A stretch of DNA of 64,000 bases from JBBDST01 sp040904765 (GCA_040904765.1 JBBDST010000064.1:3710-67709); one strand, 5' to 3'; counted from the stretch's first letter, positions 34,315 through 43,866 are shown. The notes: a model not told the origin generated them from the sequence alone. Made by a program: numbers and translations.

Positions 34315-34710
34315 ATGCGCCGCGTCGCTGCGTTGGTTGCCGCCATCGTGCCGTTTTTGCTGCTGGCTTCACGCGACAGCCAAACCCCCGGGGTCCGTCG
34401 CGTTTCGGTTGAAGACATTGCCGCCACCCTCGAACACGACAGCCCGGTGCTGTTAGACGTTCGCACGCAAGAAGAAGTTGCTCAGGCACGCCTGGCAGAC
34501 ACGGTCGTCAACATCGATTTTTATGCGCCCGGGTTTACCAGCGACATTGCCGCACTTGATCGCGATCAGACGTACGTGCTGTACTGCCGCAGTGGTCAAC
34601 GCACCAGTCACGTCACAACGTTGATGACTGACCTTGGATTCACCGACGTGCGTGAACTGGCCGGCGGGCTTATTCGCTGGGTTGACGCCGGCAAACCTTT
34701 AAGCGCCTAG
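34315..34710 (+). CDS. exported rhodanese-like sulfurtransferase
   Basis: 131 residues: an N-terminal signal peptide or anchor (MRRVAALVAAIVPFLLLAS), then a single rhodanese domain with LLDVRTQEEV and the active-site loop CRSGQRTS, whose Cys carries the persulfide. Periplasmic/exported single-domain rhodaneses are common but their sulfur acceptors are unknown. ATG with AAGGA. Convergent with purD, five bases apart. Confidence 0.92.
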   Translation: MRRVAALVAAIVPFLLLASRDSQTPGVRRVSVEDIAATLEHDSPVLLDVRTQEEVAQARLADTVVNIDFYAPGFTSDIAALDRDQTYVLYCRSGQRTSHVTTLMTDLGFTDVRELAGGLIRWVDAGKPLSA

Positions 34711-34714
34711 CGGC

Positions 34715-35974
34715 TCAAGTGGCGATGTCGCTGCGGTAAGTCGCGCCATGAAAACGAATCTTGGCGGCAGCCGCGTACGCCCGTTGACGCGCCTCAGCGC
34801 GGTCGCGACCAACTGCGGTGACGTTTAATACCCGTCCGCCGCTAGTGACAAGCGCCCCATCGTCACGACGGGTCGTGCCGGCATGAAACACGACCACATT
34901 CGGATCGACTTCGGCGGCATCAATGCCGGTGATCACTTCACCGGTCGTGTAGGCCCCGGGGTAACCAGCTGACGTCAATGCCACGGTCACTGCCGCCTCA
35001 TCCCGCCAGCCAACCGGCACGTCACTGACTTGCCCGGTTGCTGCCGCATACAACAGGGCCGCAAAGTCGCCTTCGAAACGCGGCAAAATCGCCTGTGTTT
35101 CCGGATCTCCAAAGCGTGCGTTGAACTCAAGCAGTTTTGGCCCGTTGACGGTTAGAACAATACCGGCGTACAGCAACCCACGAAACGGCGTGCCCCGTTG
35201 GGCCAGTTCGGCTAACACCGGTCGAAAAACGCTTTCAGCAAGCTCCTGCACGTCGTCAACGTCAAAGCCGGCAACCGGCGAGAACGCCCCCATACCGCCG
35301 GTGTTTGGTCCTTCGTCACCGTCGTAGGCCCGTTTGTAGTCTTGTGCTGGGCAGAGCAACACCACGTCAGTGCCGTCACACACTCCAAACACGCTGCGTT
35401 CTGGCCCATCCAAAAACTCTTCAATGACCAAGGTGGTGCCGGCATCTCCAAACGTCCGCTCGATAAGGGCCGCATGAACCGCTTTGTGGGCCTCGACCAG
35501 TGACGTTGTAACGGTCACTCCTTTGCCTTGCGCAAGCCCGTTAGCTTTCACCACATGTGGGGCACCGAAACGTTCTAACGCCGCGTACGCAGCCGCAACG
35601 TCGCTGACCGCAACACTGCCGGCGGTTGGCACGTTGGCTGCTGCCATCACCTGTTTCGCAAACGTCTTGGACGCTTCGATCTGTGCCCCATTGGCGTCAG
35701 GTCCAAACACGGCGATCGCGTTTGCGCGCAAGGCGTCCGCAACGCCGGCAACCAGAGGCGCTTCAGGTCCGACAACAACCAGATCGATCGTTTCACGTTG
35801 CGCCAAGGCAACAACCGCTTCGGGCTTAAGCATGTCAAGCGCAAACACGGGCCCAAGCGTTTCCATCCCCGGGTTTCCTGGGGCAGAACACAGGTAGGTC
35901 ACCGATGGCGAACGGTTCAGCCGCCACGCCAAGGCATGTTCTCGTCCACCACTGCCAATCACCATCACCCGCAT
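34715..35974 (-). CDS. purD: phosphoribosylamine-glycine ligase
   Basis: 419-residue GAR synthetase, the second step of purine synthesis. VIGSGGREHALAW is the N-terminal signature; KANGLAQGKGVTV is the ATP-grasp lysine region, and LYAGIVLTVNGPKLLEFNARFGDPETQ is the family signature near residue 285. ATG at 35974 has AAGGGG at a good distance; a GTG at 35980 is too close. It begins just after the stop of the FAD-oxidoreductase gene, so purA, that gene and purD form one transcript. Confidence 0.96.
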   Translation of the reverse strand: MRVMVIGSGGREHALAWRLNRSPSVTYLCSAPGNPGMETLGPVFALDMLKPEAVVALAQRETIDLVVVGPEAPLVAGVADALRANAIAVFGPDANGAQIEASKTFAKQVMAAANVPTAGSVAVSDVAAAYAALERFGAPHVVKANGLAQGKGVTVTTSLVEAHKAVHAALIERTFGDAGTTLVIEEFLDGPERSVFGVCDGTDVVLLCPAQDYKRAYDGDEGPNTGGMGAFSPVAGFDVDDVQELAESVFRPVLAELAQRGTPFRGLLYAGIVLTVNGPKLLEFNARFGDPETQAILPRFEGDFAALLYAAATGQVSDVPVGWRDEAAVTVALTSAGYPGAYTTGEVITGIDAAEVDPNVVVFHAGTTRRDDGALVTSGGRVLNVTAVGRDRAEARQRAYAAAAKIRFHGATYRSDIAT

Positions 35975-35980
35975 GTTCAC

Positions 35981-37249
35981 TTACCCCTTGGTTTCGGTGA
36001 GTATGGCCTGTGCGGCCCGTCGCCCCGACACCAGAGCGCCTTGAATAGTGCCGGTGTCGCGATGGTCACCTGCGACATACAACCGTGAAGTGAGTTTCAC
36101 GTCACGGGCCATCACCGCCAAATCGTTTGGTTGTTGGCGCGGCTGCGCATAGGCAATTTCATACACAGCCAGCTGCTGCCAGTTGGCAACTTCAGGGCTG
36201 TACCACGTAGCCAGCTGGCGGCGTAACGTTTGGTCTGTTTTGGTCGCGTCGTGGCCCACTCCAAGCAGTGACACGGAAATCAACGTTTTGCCCTCTGGTG
36301 CATACGAGGGCGCAATGTTGGTCACCACGGCGCAAGTAGTGATCGGCCCTTCGCTTGGCAAACCCAAATCGAGCGTGCGGGCGTAGGTGGGCGCTTCGTC
36401 TGTGACGTAATACACGGTGGTGGTGCCAAGACCTGGCGCCACGTGACCGAGCTGACCGTCAGTAAGCAAAGCTTTAGCGTTGGGCGGATCGGTTGCGACA
36501 ACCACGCGGTCGGCATGCACCGTGTCGCCATCTGCCAACGCGACGATCACCCGGTCGGTGGTTTCCTCGATGCGCACAATGCGGGTGTTTAACCGGACGT
36601 GTTCGTTGATGGGGGCCGCCAGTTGTGCCGAAAGTGCCCCCATCCCTGCGGCAGGGACTGCCACGTCGCCGGTGAAGAAACTCCGAAACACCAGTTCGGT
36701 CAGACGTGATGAGGTTGACAAGTCCGGGTCAAAAAACACGCCGGCGAGAAACGGCTGAAAGAACCGTTCGATGCTGCGCGACGAGAACCGCAGCGCCTCA
36801 AACAGTTGTGCGGTGGTGCCTTGCCCCCGGTTCGCAAGCGTCTGGCCAGGCGGACGAGTGATGGCACGACGCCAAAACATGAGCCGTGCCAGATCATTTA
36901 TCGTAAAGATTGGGGCCCGCAACGTGGCAAACGCCGAGCTAGGTTCCCGAAACGGATCGCCGATGCGGTGCACATCGCCGTCAACGTGAATACGTACCCC
37001 TGGGGCGAATGCCTGCAAGTCAAGTGCGTGATAGTCAAAACGTCGTTTCGCTGCCGGATAGCCGGTGAGCAGCACCTGAAAGCCACGGTCAAGAATAAAG
37101 CCGTCCACGTGGTCGCTACGGACACGCCCGCCAACACACGGGTTGGTGTCAAACACGACAACGGAGCGTCCTTGGTCGATCAGGTCTCGGGCGCAAGTAA
37201 GCCCGGCAAGGCCAGCACCGATGACGGCAACGTCGAAACGTTCAGGCAT
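35981..37249 (-). CDS. FAD-dependent amine oxidase/desaturase-type protein
   Basis: 422-residue flavoprotein of the NAD(P)-binding/amine-oxidase superfamily. The Rossmann motif VIGAGLAGLTCARDL is at residues 9-23, followed by GGRVRSDHVDGFILDRGFQVL, which is the second FAD contact. The C-terminus has LYVAGDHRDTGTIQGALVSGRRAA, the usual FAD-closing motif. It resembles phytoene desaturase/protoporphyrinogen oxidase-like proteins of unknown substrate. It overlaps the end of purA by eight bases and ends just before purD, an unusual guest in a purine operon. Confidence 0.9.
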   Translation of the reverse strand: MPERFDVAVIGAGLAGLTCARDLIDQGRSVVVFDTNPCVGGRVRSDHVDGFILDRGFQVLLTGYPAAKRRFDYHALDLQAFAPGVRIHVDGDVHRIGDPFREPSSAFATLRAPIFTINDLARLMFWRRAITRPPGQTLANRGQGTTAQLFEALRFSSRSIERFFQPFLAGVFFDPDLSTSSRLTELVFRSFFTGDVAVPAAGMGALSAQLAAPINEHVRLNTRIVRIEETTDRVIVALADGDTVHADRVVVATDPPNAKALLTDGQLGHVAPGLGTTTVYYVTDEAPTYARTLDLGLPSEGPITTCAVVTNIAPSYAPEGKTLISVSLLGVGHDATKTDQTLRRQLATWYSPEVANWQQLAVYEIAYAQPRQQPNDLAVMARDVKLTSRLYVAGDHRDTGTIQGALVSGRRAAQAILTETKG

Positions 37250-38543
37250 GACTGACCAGCGGCACGTCCCGACGAATCAACGTTTGGGACCGTTTCGGGC
37301 CGATCGACACCCACGTGATGGGGGTGTCTGATTCGCCTTCCAACGCGTCGACATAGTCGCGGGCTTCTTGTGGCAAATCGCCGTAGGCGCTGATGTTGGA
37401 GATGTCTCCGGTCCAGCCGGCAAAGTCTTGATACACCGGTTCGGCATGATGGAAGATGCTTTGGTGGGGCGGGAAATGGCGGTATTCCTCGCCGTTGTAG
37501 CGATATGCGGTTGCCACTTTCAACGTGGGAAACTGTGACAGGACATCCAGTTTGGTGAGGAAAATGTCGGTGAATCCGTTCACCCGGTTGGCGTAGCGTG
37601 ACAGCACAGCGTCAAACCATCCGACCCGGCGGGTGCGCCCGGTGGTGGTGCCAAACTCGCCACCGATATCCGTGATTTTCGCGCCGATGTCATCAAACAG
37701 TTCGGTTGGAAACGGTCCAGCCCCAACTCGGGTGACATACGCCTTGGTGATACCAATAACCCGGTCAACGTGTTTTGGGCCAAGGCCGGCACCGGTCAAC
37801 GCACCGCCTGCGACCGGATTCGATGAGGTCACAAACGGATAGGTGCCGTGGTCGAGGTCAAGCAGGGTGCCTTGGGCTCCTTCGAGGATGATGTGTTTGC
37901 CGCTTTCTAGGGCCGTGTGGATCAGATCGGTCGTGTCGGCATGCAGCGGAGCGAGCCGTTTGGCGTAACCCAGATATTCGGTAGCGATGTCATCGGCACT
38001 CATCGGCAGCCGGTTGTAGATTTTGGCGAGCTGCTCGTTTTTGTGTTCCAGCGCCGCTTCAAGTTTTTTACGGAAAATGTTTTCGTCAAACAGATCCTGA
38101 AACCGTAAACCCACTCGGGCGGCTTTATCGGCGTAGGCCGGACCGATTCCACGGCGGGTCGTGCCCAGATTGTTGCTGCCAAGCCGACGTTCGGTGAGCA
38201 GGTCAAGTTCGCGGTGATACGGCATGATCAGGTGCGCGTTGCCAGAAACTTTAATGCGACTAAACGGGTCAAGGCCGCGTGCGGTGAGCCCGTCGAGTTC
38301 TTCCAGCAACACCTTAGGATCGATAACGACCCCGTCGGCAATCACCGGGGTCACATGCGGATAAAGGATGCCTGAAGGGATGAGATGCAGTTTGAACACT
38401 TCATCGCCGACAATGACGGTGTGTCCGGCGTTATTTCCGCCTTGGTAGCGCACCACAAGGTCGGTTGCATCGGCCAAGAGGTCGGTTGCTTTCCCCTTGC
38501 CTTCGTCACCCCATTGGGCACCAACGATGATCGTTACCGGCAC
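37242..38543 (-). CDS. purA: adenylosuccinate synthase
   Basis: 433 residues; GTP-dependent conversion of IMP to adenylosuccinate. The signature GAQWGDEGKGKATDLL is at 8-23, the switch YQGGNNAGHTVIVGDE follows, and RTRRVGWFDAVLSRYA and GPKRSQTL are the IMP/GTP-site ends. GTG start with AAGGAC. Gene order purA, FAD protein, purD, with an eight-base overlap at the first junction. Confidence 0.97.
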   Translation of the reverse strand: MPVTIIVGAQWGDEGKGKATDLLADATDLVVRYQGGNNAGHTVIVGDEVFKLHLIPSGILYPHVTPVIADGVVIDPKVLLEELDGLTARGLDPFSRIKVSGNAHLIMPYHRELDLLTERRLGSNNLGTTRRGIGPAYADKAARVGLRFQDLFDENIFRKKLEAALEHKNEQLAKIYNRLPMSADDIATEYLGYAKRLAPLHADTTDLIHTALESGKHIILEGAQGTLLDLDHGTYPFVTSSNPVAGGALTGAGLGPKHVDRVIGITKAYVTRVGAGPFPTELFDDIGAKITDIGGEFGTTTGRTRRVGWFDAVLSRYANRVNGFTDIFLTKLDVLSQFPTLKVATAYRYNGEEYRHFPPHQSIFHHAEPVYQDFAGWTGDISNISAYGDLPQEARDYVDALEGESDTPITWVSIGPKRSQTLIRRDVPLVSHA

Positions 38544-38668
38544 ACCTTGTCCTTCACATCAGAGTCCCCGCACGCAACGTTTGGGGCTGCTTTCTTCACG
38601 ACACGGCCAGTTGCTTGCCACAGCCGATAACCGTAGCGCACCCCACGACTGTAACTGTAGGTGTGGTC

Positions 38669-40180
38669 TTAGCGAGACACCTGCGGATCATGCTGCCGGA
38701 CCCGGTACCGCATCGTCGCAATGCTCTCACCGGTGAGGATGCCGCCGCGCGCCAACAGCCGGCCACGTTCCCAGTTCGACAAGCCAAGTTCTGGCACACC
38801 CAACGCATACTGGCCATCCACCCAACGGGTGAACCCGTCACCAACATAGGGGGCTTCGGCCGTATTAAACGCCAACACATGGTCGTCTTCGTCGCGACTG
38901 ATCACCGACAACACAAACCGAGGCGCGTAGGTATTAAACAAGCCGATCGCCTCGACAAGATCGTCACACAGCACGACGCTCATTTCGGGCGCGTCTTCCC
39001 ATTCCCATTCGGTTGCCAACACCGCCATATCGCTTTGTTCTGCCCGGGTTTCTTGATGGGTGCCATCAGCCCGCGCAACTGCGACCGGCACATCAAACCA
39101 ATCAACGGGAACATAGTTGGCTGCGTCACCAACCACATGCAGTTTCGGCACGCTGTCACGCCGCGAAGCAGCATCGGTAAGCGCATCGATAACAACCGGC
39201 ATCAGCGTGTCCGCATGCGACCGAGGCACCACAACGACATTCAACGTGTTACACACTTTGCGATCCAACGAATGAACGATCACCGCCTGTAACCGCCCCA
39301 CATCGGCAGTGCCAGTAGCGATAAGCCACGCCCCACCAGTGCCGTGAGCAGACACCGGCACGCCTGCCTGCAAAGCCACTGCAGAAAGGTCCTTAACCGC
39401 TTTGCCTGAACCGCGCGCTACCGCCAAAGCCAGCCGCGGATCACTAAACAGCGCCCAGCCGGCGGCATGGGAAGCCGCATCCACCAGCGACACCACCCCT
39501 TTAGGCAGTCCGGCCTGTTCGCGGGCCGGTTCAAGCACATGAGTGACAATCGCCCGGGCCGTGTTTAACGCGTCCGAACCGATCCGAAACACCACCGTGT
39601 TGCCGGAACGCAACACCCCAAGCGCATCAGCAAACACGTTGGGTCGGCCTTCAAACACAAACGCAATCACTCCGAGCCGGTCGATGACTTCATCAAGCGT
39701 GAATCCGTCGTGGGTGATGGTGCGCCGCACGTGGCCACGCAGCGACGGCGTCACAACCCAGTTGTCAAGCCCCGCGATCATGTCGCGACGCATCGCTTCG
39801 GTGATCACCAGCCGGGTGGTTGAACGCCCCCGTGCTTTGGCCTGTTCGACGTCAGTGTCATTTGCCGCCACTATCTGGGCGAACACGGTGTCATCACCGA
39901 GCCGATCGGCAAACGCAGCAAAAAACGTGTCAAGCGCGTGATCATCTATTTCACCCAGCGCACGAAACGCACCGGCGGCGGCACCGACCGCGTCCGCTGC
40001 TGCAGCCCGATCGCTTTTTTTAATGTGCAGCAGTTCGCCTGTATCTGGCACCACAATCAGCGCATCGCCGGCACCAAACGCGTTCGCTAACGCCTCATCA
40101 ACTTGCACCCTGCGATCACCACCAACAATCAGGGTCATCCCTGCAGTAAGCGTTGTGAGAGGTTCAACCATCCCGCTCAC
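38669..40180 (-). CDS. divergent ProA-like gamma-glutamyl phosphate reductase homologue
   Basis: 503 residues versus about 415 for ProA. From residue about 85 on it follows the ProA/aldehyde dehydrogenase fold: RLGVIAFVFEGRPNVFADALGVLRSGNTVVFRIGSDALN, then VARGSGKA (where ProA has IPRGG) and KVCNTLNVVVV with the nucleophilic Cys. About 80 N-terminal residues are not in standard ProA, and the C-terminal end is also extended. No proB is adjacent. It may be a true but divergent glutamate-semialdehyde dehydrogenase or a related acyl-phosphate reductase. GTG with AAAGGG at 40180; ATG four codons in is an alternative. Confidence 0.8.
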   Translation of the reverse strand: MSGMVEPLTTLTAGMTLIVGGDRRVQVDEALANAFGAGDALIVVPDTGELLHIKKSDRAAAADAVGAAAGAFRALGEIDDHALDTFFAAFADRLGDDTVFAQIVAANDTDVEQAKARGRSTTRLVITEAMRRDMIAGLDNWVVTPSLRGHVRRTITHDGFTLDEVIDRLGVIAFVFEGRPNVFADALGVLRSGNTVVFRIGSDALNTARAIVTHVLEPAREQAGLPKGVVSLVDAASHAAGWALFSDPRLALAVARGSGKAVKDLSAVALQAGVPVSAHGTGGAWLIATGTADVGRLQAVIVHSLDRKVCNTLNVVVVPRSHADTLMPVVIDALTDAASRRDSVPKLHVVGDAANYVPVDWFDVPVAVARADGTHQETRAEQSDMAVLATEWEWEDAPEMSVVLCDDLVEAIGLFNTYAPRFVLSVISRDEDDHVLAFNTAEAPYVGDGFTRWVDGQYALGVPELGLSNWERGRLLARGGILTGESIATMRYRVRQHDPQVSR

Positions 40181-40212
40181 ACGCCTGCCCTTTCATCCAC
40201 TTCACACGTCAC

Positions 40213-40416
40213 TTAACGCGAAATCCGAAAACGGACACTGACGTGCGTGTGAAATTCGATAACCGCGTTGTCGTCCACCATGGCGGACATTTCAAGCACG
40301 GTGAACCCTTCGACGTTGCGTAACGTCTTAGTGGCTTCACTCACCGCCTGATCGGCCGCATCCACCCACGATTCAGTCGAAACCCCGACCAGATCGATCG
40401 TTTTGATCACCGCCAT
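40213..40416 (-). CDS. dodecin
   Basis: 67-residue flavin-storing dodecin. The fold signature VIKTIDLVGVSTESWVDAADQAV is present with the Trp that stacks on the flavin, followed by NVEGFTVLEMSAMVDDN and a final strand FHTHVSVRFRI. Forms hollow dodecamers that bind flavin or CoA in other species. It lies upstream of the ProA-like gene with a 32-bp gap. Confidence 0.92.
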   Translation of the reverse strand: MAVIKTIDLVGVSTESWVDAADQAVSEATKTLRNVEGFTVLEMSAMVDDNAVIEFHTHVSVRFRISR

Positions 40417-40507
40417 GACACGTCCTTTGTAAGGCGCCTTTTCGTCCGGCCGCCATTTCGTTGGGCCGTAGCTGTGCTACCTGATAACGGGCAGCGTAAC
40501 GGTTCTG

Positions 40508-40777
40508 TCAGCGCAAATACATTGTCAATGACATACCAATAATCATGCCAACAGCGGCAACGACCGTGCTTGGCATGCCAAATCGGCTGCCTTTCACATG
40601 CGCAACCAACCCCAAGGCCATCCCGATCGGACCGGCAAACGGTGCGATCAGTCCGACTATAGAAACAACGCCGAGCAGCGCTGCGATCGCCGCATACGCG
40701 TGAGCAAACCGAGGTGAGGCTTCAATCGGCGCAAACGGGTCGTGCGCCTCATCTTTTGCACTGTCGTGCGGGGACAC
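40508..40777 (-). CDS. DUF4190-type small membrane protein
   Basis: 89 residues with two transmembrane helices (about 25-50 and 63-87) and the glycine-rich pattern LLGVVSIVGLIAPFAGPIGMALGLVAHVKGSR typical of the DUF4190 family. Function unknown. GTG at 40777 with GGAG; a start further upstream at 40804 is less likely. It lies between dodecin and a flavoprotein gene. Confidence 0.75.
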   Translation of the reverse strand: MSPHDSAKDEAHDPFAPIEASPRFAHAYAAIAALLGVVSIVGLIAPFAGPIGMALGLVAHVKGSRFGMPSTVVAAVGMIIGMSLTMYLR

Positions 40778-40823
40778 AACCGCTCCGTTCGTCAACCAAA
40801 GCAAACGTTTTTAAGCGTAGCGG

Positions 40824-42254
40824 TCAACGGTTCAACACGCGTAACGCCGAACGGGCCGCATGCACGCCACACATCCCGTGCACGCCAGGGCCTGGCGGGG
40901 TTGCGGCTGAACACAGCCACACACCAGGCATCCCTGTCCGGTACGGATCTGGATGCATCTTGGGTCGGGCCAGCAACTGCCGTGGAGTGGTCGCGCCAAC
41001 GGCAATGTCACCCCCAACATAGTTTGCATTGCCGGCAGCGAAATCGGCCGGTGTGGTCACCGTCTCGTTGACAATCTGACCGGCAAAACCCGGCGCAAAC
41101 CGTTCAATTTGTGCGCGGATACGGGCCGACACGTCAGTCGGATCGTTGTGGGGCACATGTGTGTATGCCCACAGTGGGGTGATGCCGTCCACTTGACGTG
41201 ACGGATCTGCCACGTGCGGTTGGCTGACCAGCGTAAAGGGCCGATCTGCCAGTTCACCGTTCACACATCCCCGTTCGCCGTCAACTATTTCTTCTGCTGT
41301 GCCGCCAAGATGCAGCGTGCCGGCTTGGCGTGCCTGCTCAGAAGCCCACGGAACCGCACCACGCACCGCAAAATCGACTTTGAACGCCGATGGGCCGTAA
41401 CGCCAACGGGCAAACCGTTGCCGATCCGCACGAGGCAGCGCCTCGCCGGTGATGGCAGCTAGTGCGGTTGGTGATGTGGCAAACAGCGCGACTCTGGCAC
41501 GCGGCAGATCCTGCATCTGTGTCACCGTATGTCCGGTAATGATCTCACCACCATGAGCCTGCAACGCCGCCGCCAACGCGTCACTTAGCGCCTGTGAACC
41601 GCCTTGAATCACCGGCCAGCCGCCAGCATGCGCGGCTAGGCCTAACGTCAAGCCGACTCCTGCCGTGAACGGCCAAGCAAGATTGGCCATTCCGTGGGCG
41701 GCCAGCCCTACAAACATCGCGGCACCACGTCCGGTGGCAAACCGTCGTGCCACAGTGGTTGCCGGCAACAACGCGTTCATACCAAAGCGTGCTGTCAACA
41801 CCGGGTTCGCCGGAAAGCGCACCAACGGACCTAACACCTGCTCGATCAGCTGATCAAACCGTGGCAGAAACGGGGCGGTGAGGTTGTGCCAGGCCGACCC
41901 GTCTGGACCAAGCTCGGCCACCGTCTCGTCAAGATCGTTGGTCAGCACCGCAGCTGACCCGTCATCGAACGGATGCGCCAACGCAACTGGCGCATGGGCG
42001 TAAGTCAGTCCGTAACGGTGCAACGCAAACTGGTTGAACGCAGGCGAGGCGAGCGCGAGCGGATGCACGGCTGAACAATGGTCATGCAGCAACCCTTCAA
42101 CGTGGCTGTCAGCCACCGTGCGGGCCCCGCCACCGATCGTGTCGGAGGCTTCACACACGATGACACGTTGACCGGCCAGTGCCAACGTAAGCGCAGCACT
42201 TAATCCGTTGGGGCCTGAACCGACAACCACCGCATCGGCATCTACACGGTCCAT
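40824..42254 (-). CDS. phytoene dehydrogenase-like FAD oxidoreductase
   Basis: 476-residue FAD/NAD(P)-dependent oxidoreductase of the CrtI/COG1233 group. VVVGSGPNGLSAALTLALAG is the dinucleotide motif, followed by EASDTIGGGART. The C-terminal LCSAATPPGPGVHGMCGVHAARSALR is the typical FAD-binding end of this group (the PGxGVHGM motif). These proteins are widespread in Actinobacteria; most do not act on phytoene. No carotenoid genes are nearby. ATG at 42254 with GGAGGAC. It is divergent from the purine permease. Confidence 0.88.
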   Translation of the reverse strand: MDRVDADAVVVGSGPNGLSAALTLALAGQRVIVCEASDTIGGGARTVADSHVEGLLHDHCSAVHPLALASPAFNQFALHRYGLTYAHAPVALAHPFDDGSAAVLTNDLDETVAELGPDGSAWHNLTAPFLPRFDQLIEQVLGPLVRFPANPVLTARFGMNALLPATTVARRFATGRGAAMFVGLAAHGMANLAWPFTAGVGLTLGLAAHAGGWPVIQGGSQALSDALAAALQAHGGEIITGHTVTQMQDLPRARVALFATSPTALAAITGEALPRADRQRFARWRYGPSAFKVDFAVRGAVPWASEQARQAGTLHLGGTAEEIVDGERGCVNGELADRPFTLVSQPHVADPSRQVDGITPLWAYTHVPHNDPTDVSARIRAQIERFAPGFAGQIVNETVTTPADFAAGNANYVGGDIAVGATTPRQLLARPKMHPDPYRTGMPGVWLCSAATPPGPGVHGMCGVHAARSALRVLNR

Positions 42255-42405
42255 CTGTCCTCCGGGTTGTGAAGCGACGGTCAGTGTGCCCACATTTTGT
42301 GCGGTTGGCATCCTAAGGTGCCCCGCATGTCGGGAGCTTGGGCCTTTCGACGTGCGCCCGCGCGCATACTGCGCGCCGTTGGCGCCCACCACCAAGGAGA
42401 GTCCT

Positions 42406-43752
42406 GTGGCAAAAACATCTGCAGGCAGTCGTTCGGCACTTGCCGAGGGACTGAACCGTTATTTCAAGATCCGCGAAAAAGGCAGCAATGTCCGCACCGA
42501 AATCACCGCCGGAGTGACAACGTTCCTTGCGATGGCATATATCGTGTTTGTGAACCCCGGTATTTTGGGTGACGCCGGGATGGATTCTGGTGCCGTGTTT
42601 GTCGCAACCTGTCTGGCCGCGGCGATCGGCACGCTCATCATGGGCCTGTATGCGAGGCTTCCCATCGCACAGGCGCCAGGGATGGGACTCAATGCGTTCT
42701 TTGCCTACACGGTCGTGTTGGGTATGGGTATCCCTTGGGAAACCGCGTTGGCCGCAACGTTGGTTTCTGGTGTGCTGTTCTTGCTGCTGGCAGTGACTGG
42801 CGCAAGGCGTGCGGTCATTAATGCGATTCCGCTGCCGCTAAAACTTGCGGTTGGTGCCGGAATCGGTCTGTTCATCGCATTCATCGGGTTGAAAAATGCC
42901 GGCATCATCGTCGCAAACCCCGCCACTTTGGTTGGTCTAGGTGAGCTTGGCGAGAACTCCACGCTGCTGGCAATTTTCGGAATTCTGGTCACATCGTTGT
43001 TCTTGATGCGCAAACTCCGTGGCGCAGTGTTTTACGGCATCGTCGTCACCGCAATCGTTGGCGTGGCGTTTGGAATCGCTGATGCGCCAAGCGCGCTCGT
43101 ATCAAGCCCGCCGTCGCTCGCACCAACGTTTGGTGCGGCGTTTGCAGAAATTCCGTCGCTGTTCACCGTCGAACTGCTTGTGGTCGTTTTCACTATGCTA
43201 TTTGTTGATTTCTTTGACACTGCCGGCACGCTGATTGCCGTAACCAACCAGGCTGGTCTGCTTGACCGTGACGGCAACCTGCCAAATGGCAACAAAGCGC
43301 TGGTAGCCGACTCAACCGCAACGATCGCTGGTGCGGCACTTGGCACCTCAACCACGACCTCATACATCGAATCTGCTGCCGGTGTTGGGGCCGGTGGTCG
43401 CACCGGATTGACGTCGGTTATGACCGCCGTCTTGTTCCTGTTGACCTTGTTCTTCTCACCCCTGTTGAGTGTGGTTACCCCGGCGGTGACGGCACCTGCA
43501 CTGATAATTGTTGGCGTGATGATGGCGCGCGGTTTAAGTGACATCCCGTGGGACGACATGGCGTATGCCATCCCGGCATTCGTGACCATCATCGCAATGC
43601 CGTTGACCTATTCAATCGCTACCGGTATTGCCCTTGGGCTCGTGCTGTTCCCACTGATGCTGCTGTTTAAAGGTCGCATCAAGCAAGTATCGCCGGTGAT
43701 GATCGGGCTGTTTGTTGCATTCGTTGCCTACTTCATCTGGCTTGTCGAATAG
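42406..43752 (+). CDS. NCS2-family purine permease (AzgA type)
   Basis: 448-residue membrane protein with 12-14 hydrophobic segments. The AzgA/PbuG signatures are present: EITAGVTTFLAMAYIVFVNPGIL at the first helix, QAPGMGLNAFFAY, LLVVVFTMLFVDFFDTAGTLI and GTSTTTSYIESAAGVGAGGRTGLT. It should import guanine, hypoxanthine or adenine with protons, which fits the nearby purA and purD. GTG at 42406 with AAGGAGAG. It is followed by the poly-G tract and the assembly gap. Confidence 0.93.
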   Translation: MAKTSAGSRSALAEGLNRYFKIREKGSNVRTEITAGVTTFLAMAYIVFVNPGILGDAGMDSGAVFVATCLAAAIGTLIMGLYARLPIAQAPGMGLNAFFAYTVVLGMGIPWETALAATLVSGVLFLLLAVTGARRAVINAIPLPLKLAVGAGIGLFIAFIGLKNAGIIVANPATLVGLGELGENSTLLAIFGILVTSLFLMRKLRGAVFYGIVVTAIVGVAFGIADAPSALVSSPPSLAPTFGAAFAEIPSLFTVELLVVVFTMLFVDFFDTAGTLIAVTNQAGLLDRDGNLPNGNKALVADSTATIAGAALGTSTTTSYIESAAGVGAGGRTGLTSVMTAVLFLLTLFFSPLLSVVTPAVTAPALIIVGVMMARGLSDIPWDDMAYAIPAFVTIIAMPLTYSIATGIALGLVLFPLMLLFKGRIKQVSPVMIGLFVAFVAYFIWLVE

Positions 43753-43770
43753 CCGCAAAAACGCCGACTA

Positions 43771-43834
43771 AGGAGGCGGGGGGGGGGGGGGGGGGGGGGG
43801 GGNNNNNNNNNNACCACCCCCCCCCCCGCCTCCT
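43771..43834. other. poly-G/poly-C tract with a 10-N gap
   Basis: AGGAGGCG is followed by about 24 G, ten N (43803-43812), then ACCA, a run of C and GCCTCCT. The flanks are inverted copies of each other. A plausible origin is a G/C homopolymer hairpin between convergent genes that sequencing could not resolve, or an assembly or two-colour-chemistry artefact. True length and content are unknown. Confidence 0.85.
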
Positions 43835-43866
43835 ATACGTACTGCCTGGCGTCCTGTCTGGCGCTG

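Noticed and set aside
42208..42405. Upstream extension of the purine permease frame
   Set aside because: It overlaps the divergent flavoprotein gene; a GTG with a strong ribosome-binding site begins the real protein.
43781..43802. G-quadruplex regulatory element in the poly-G run
   Set aside because: The run abuts an N gap and an inverted C run, so an assembly or chemistry artefact cannot be excluded.
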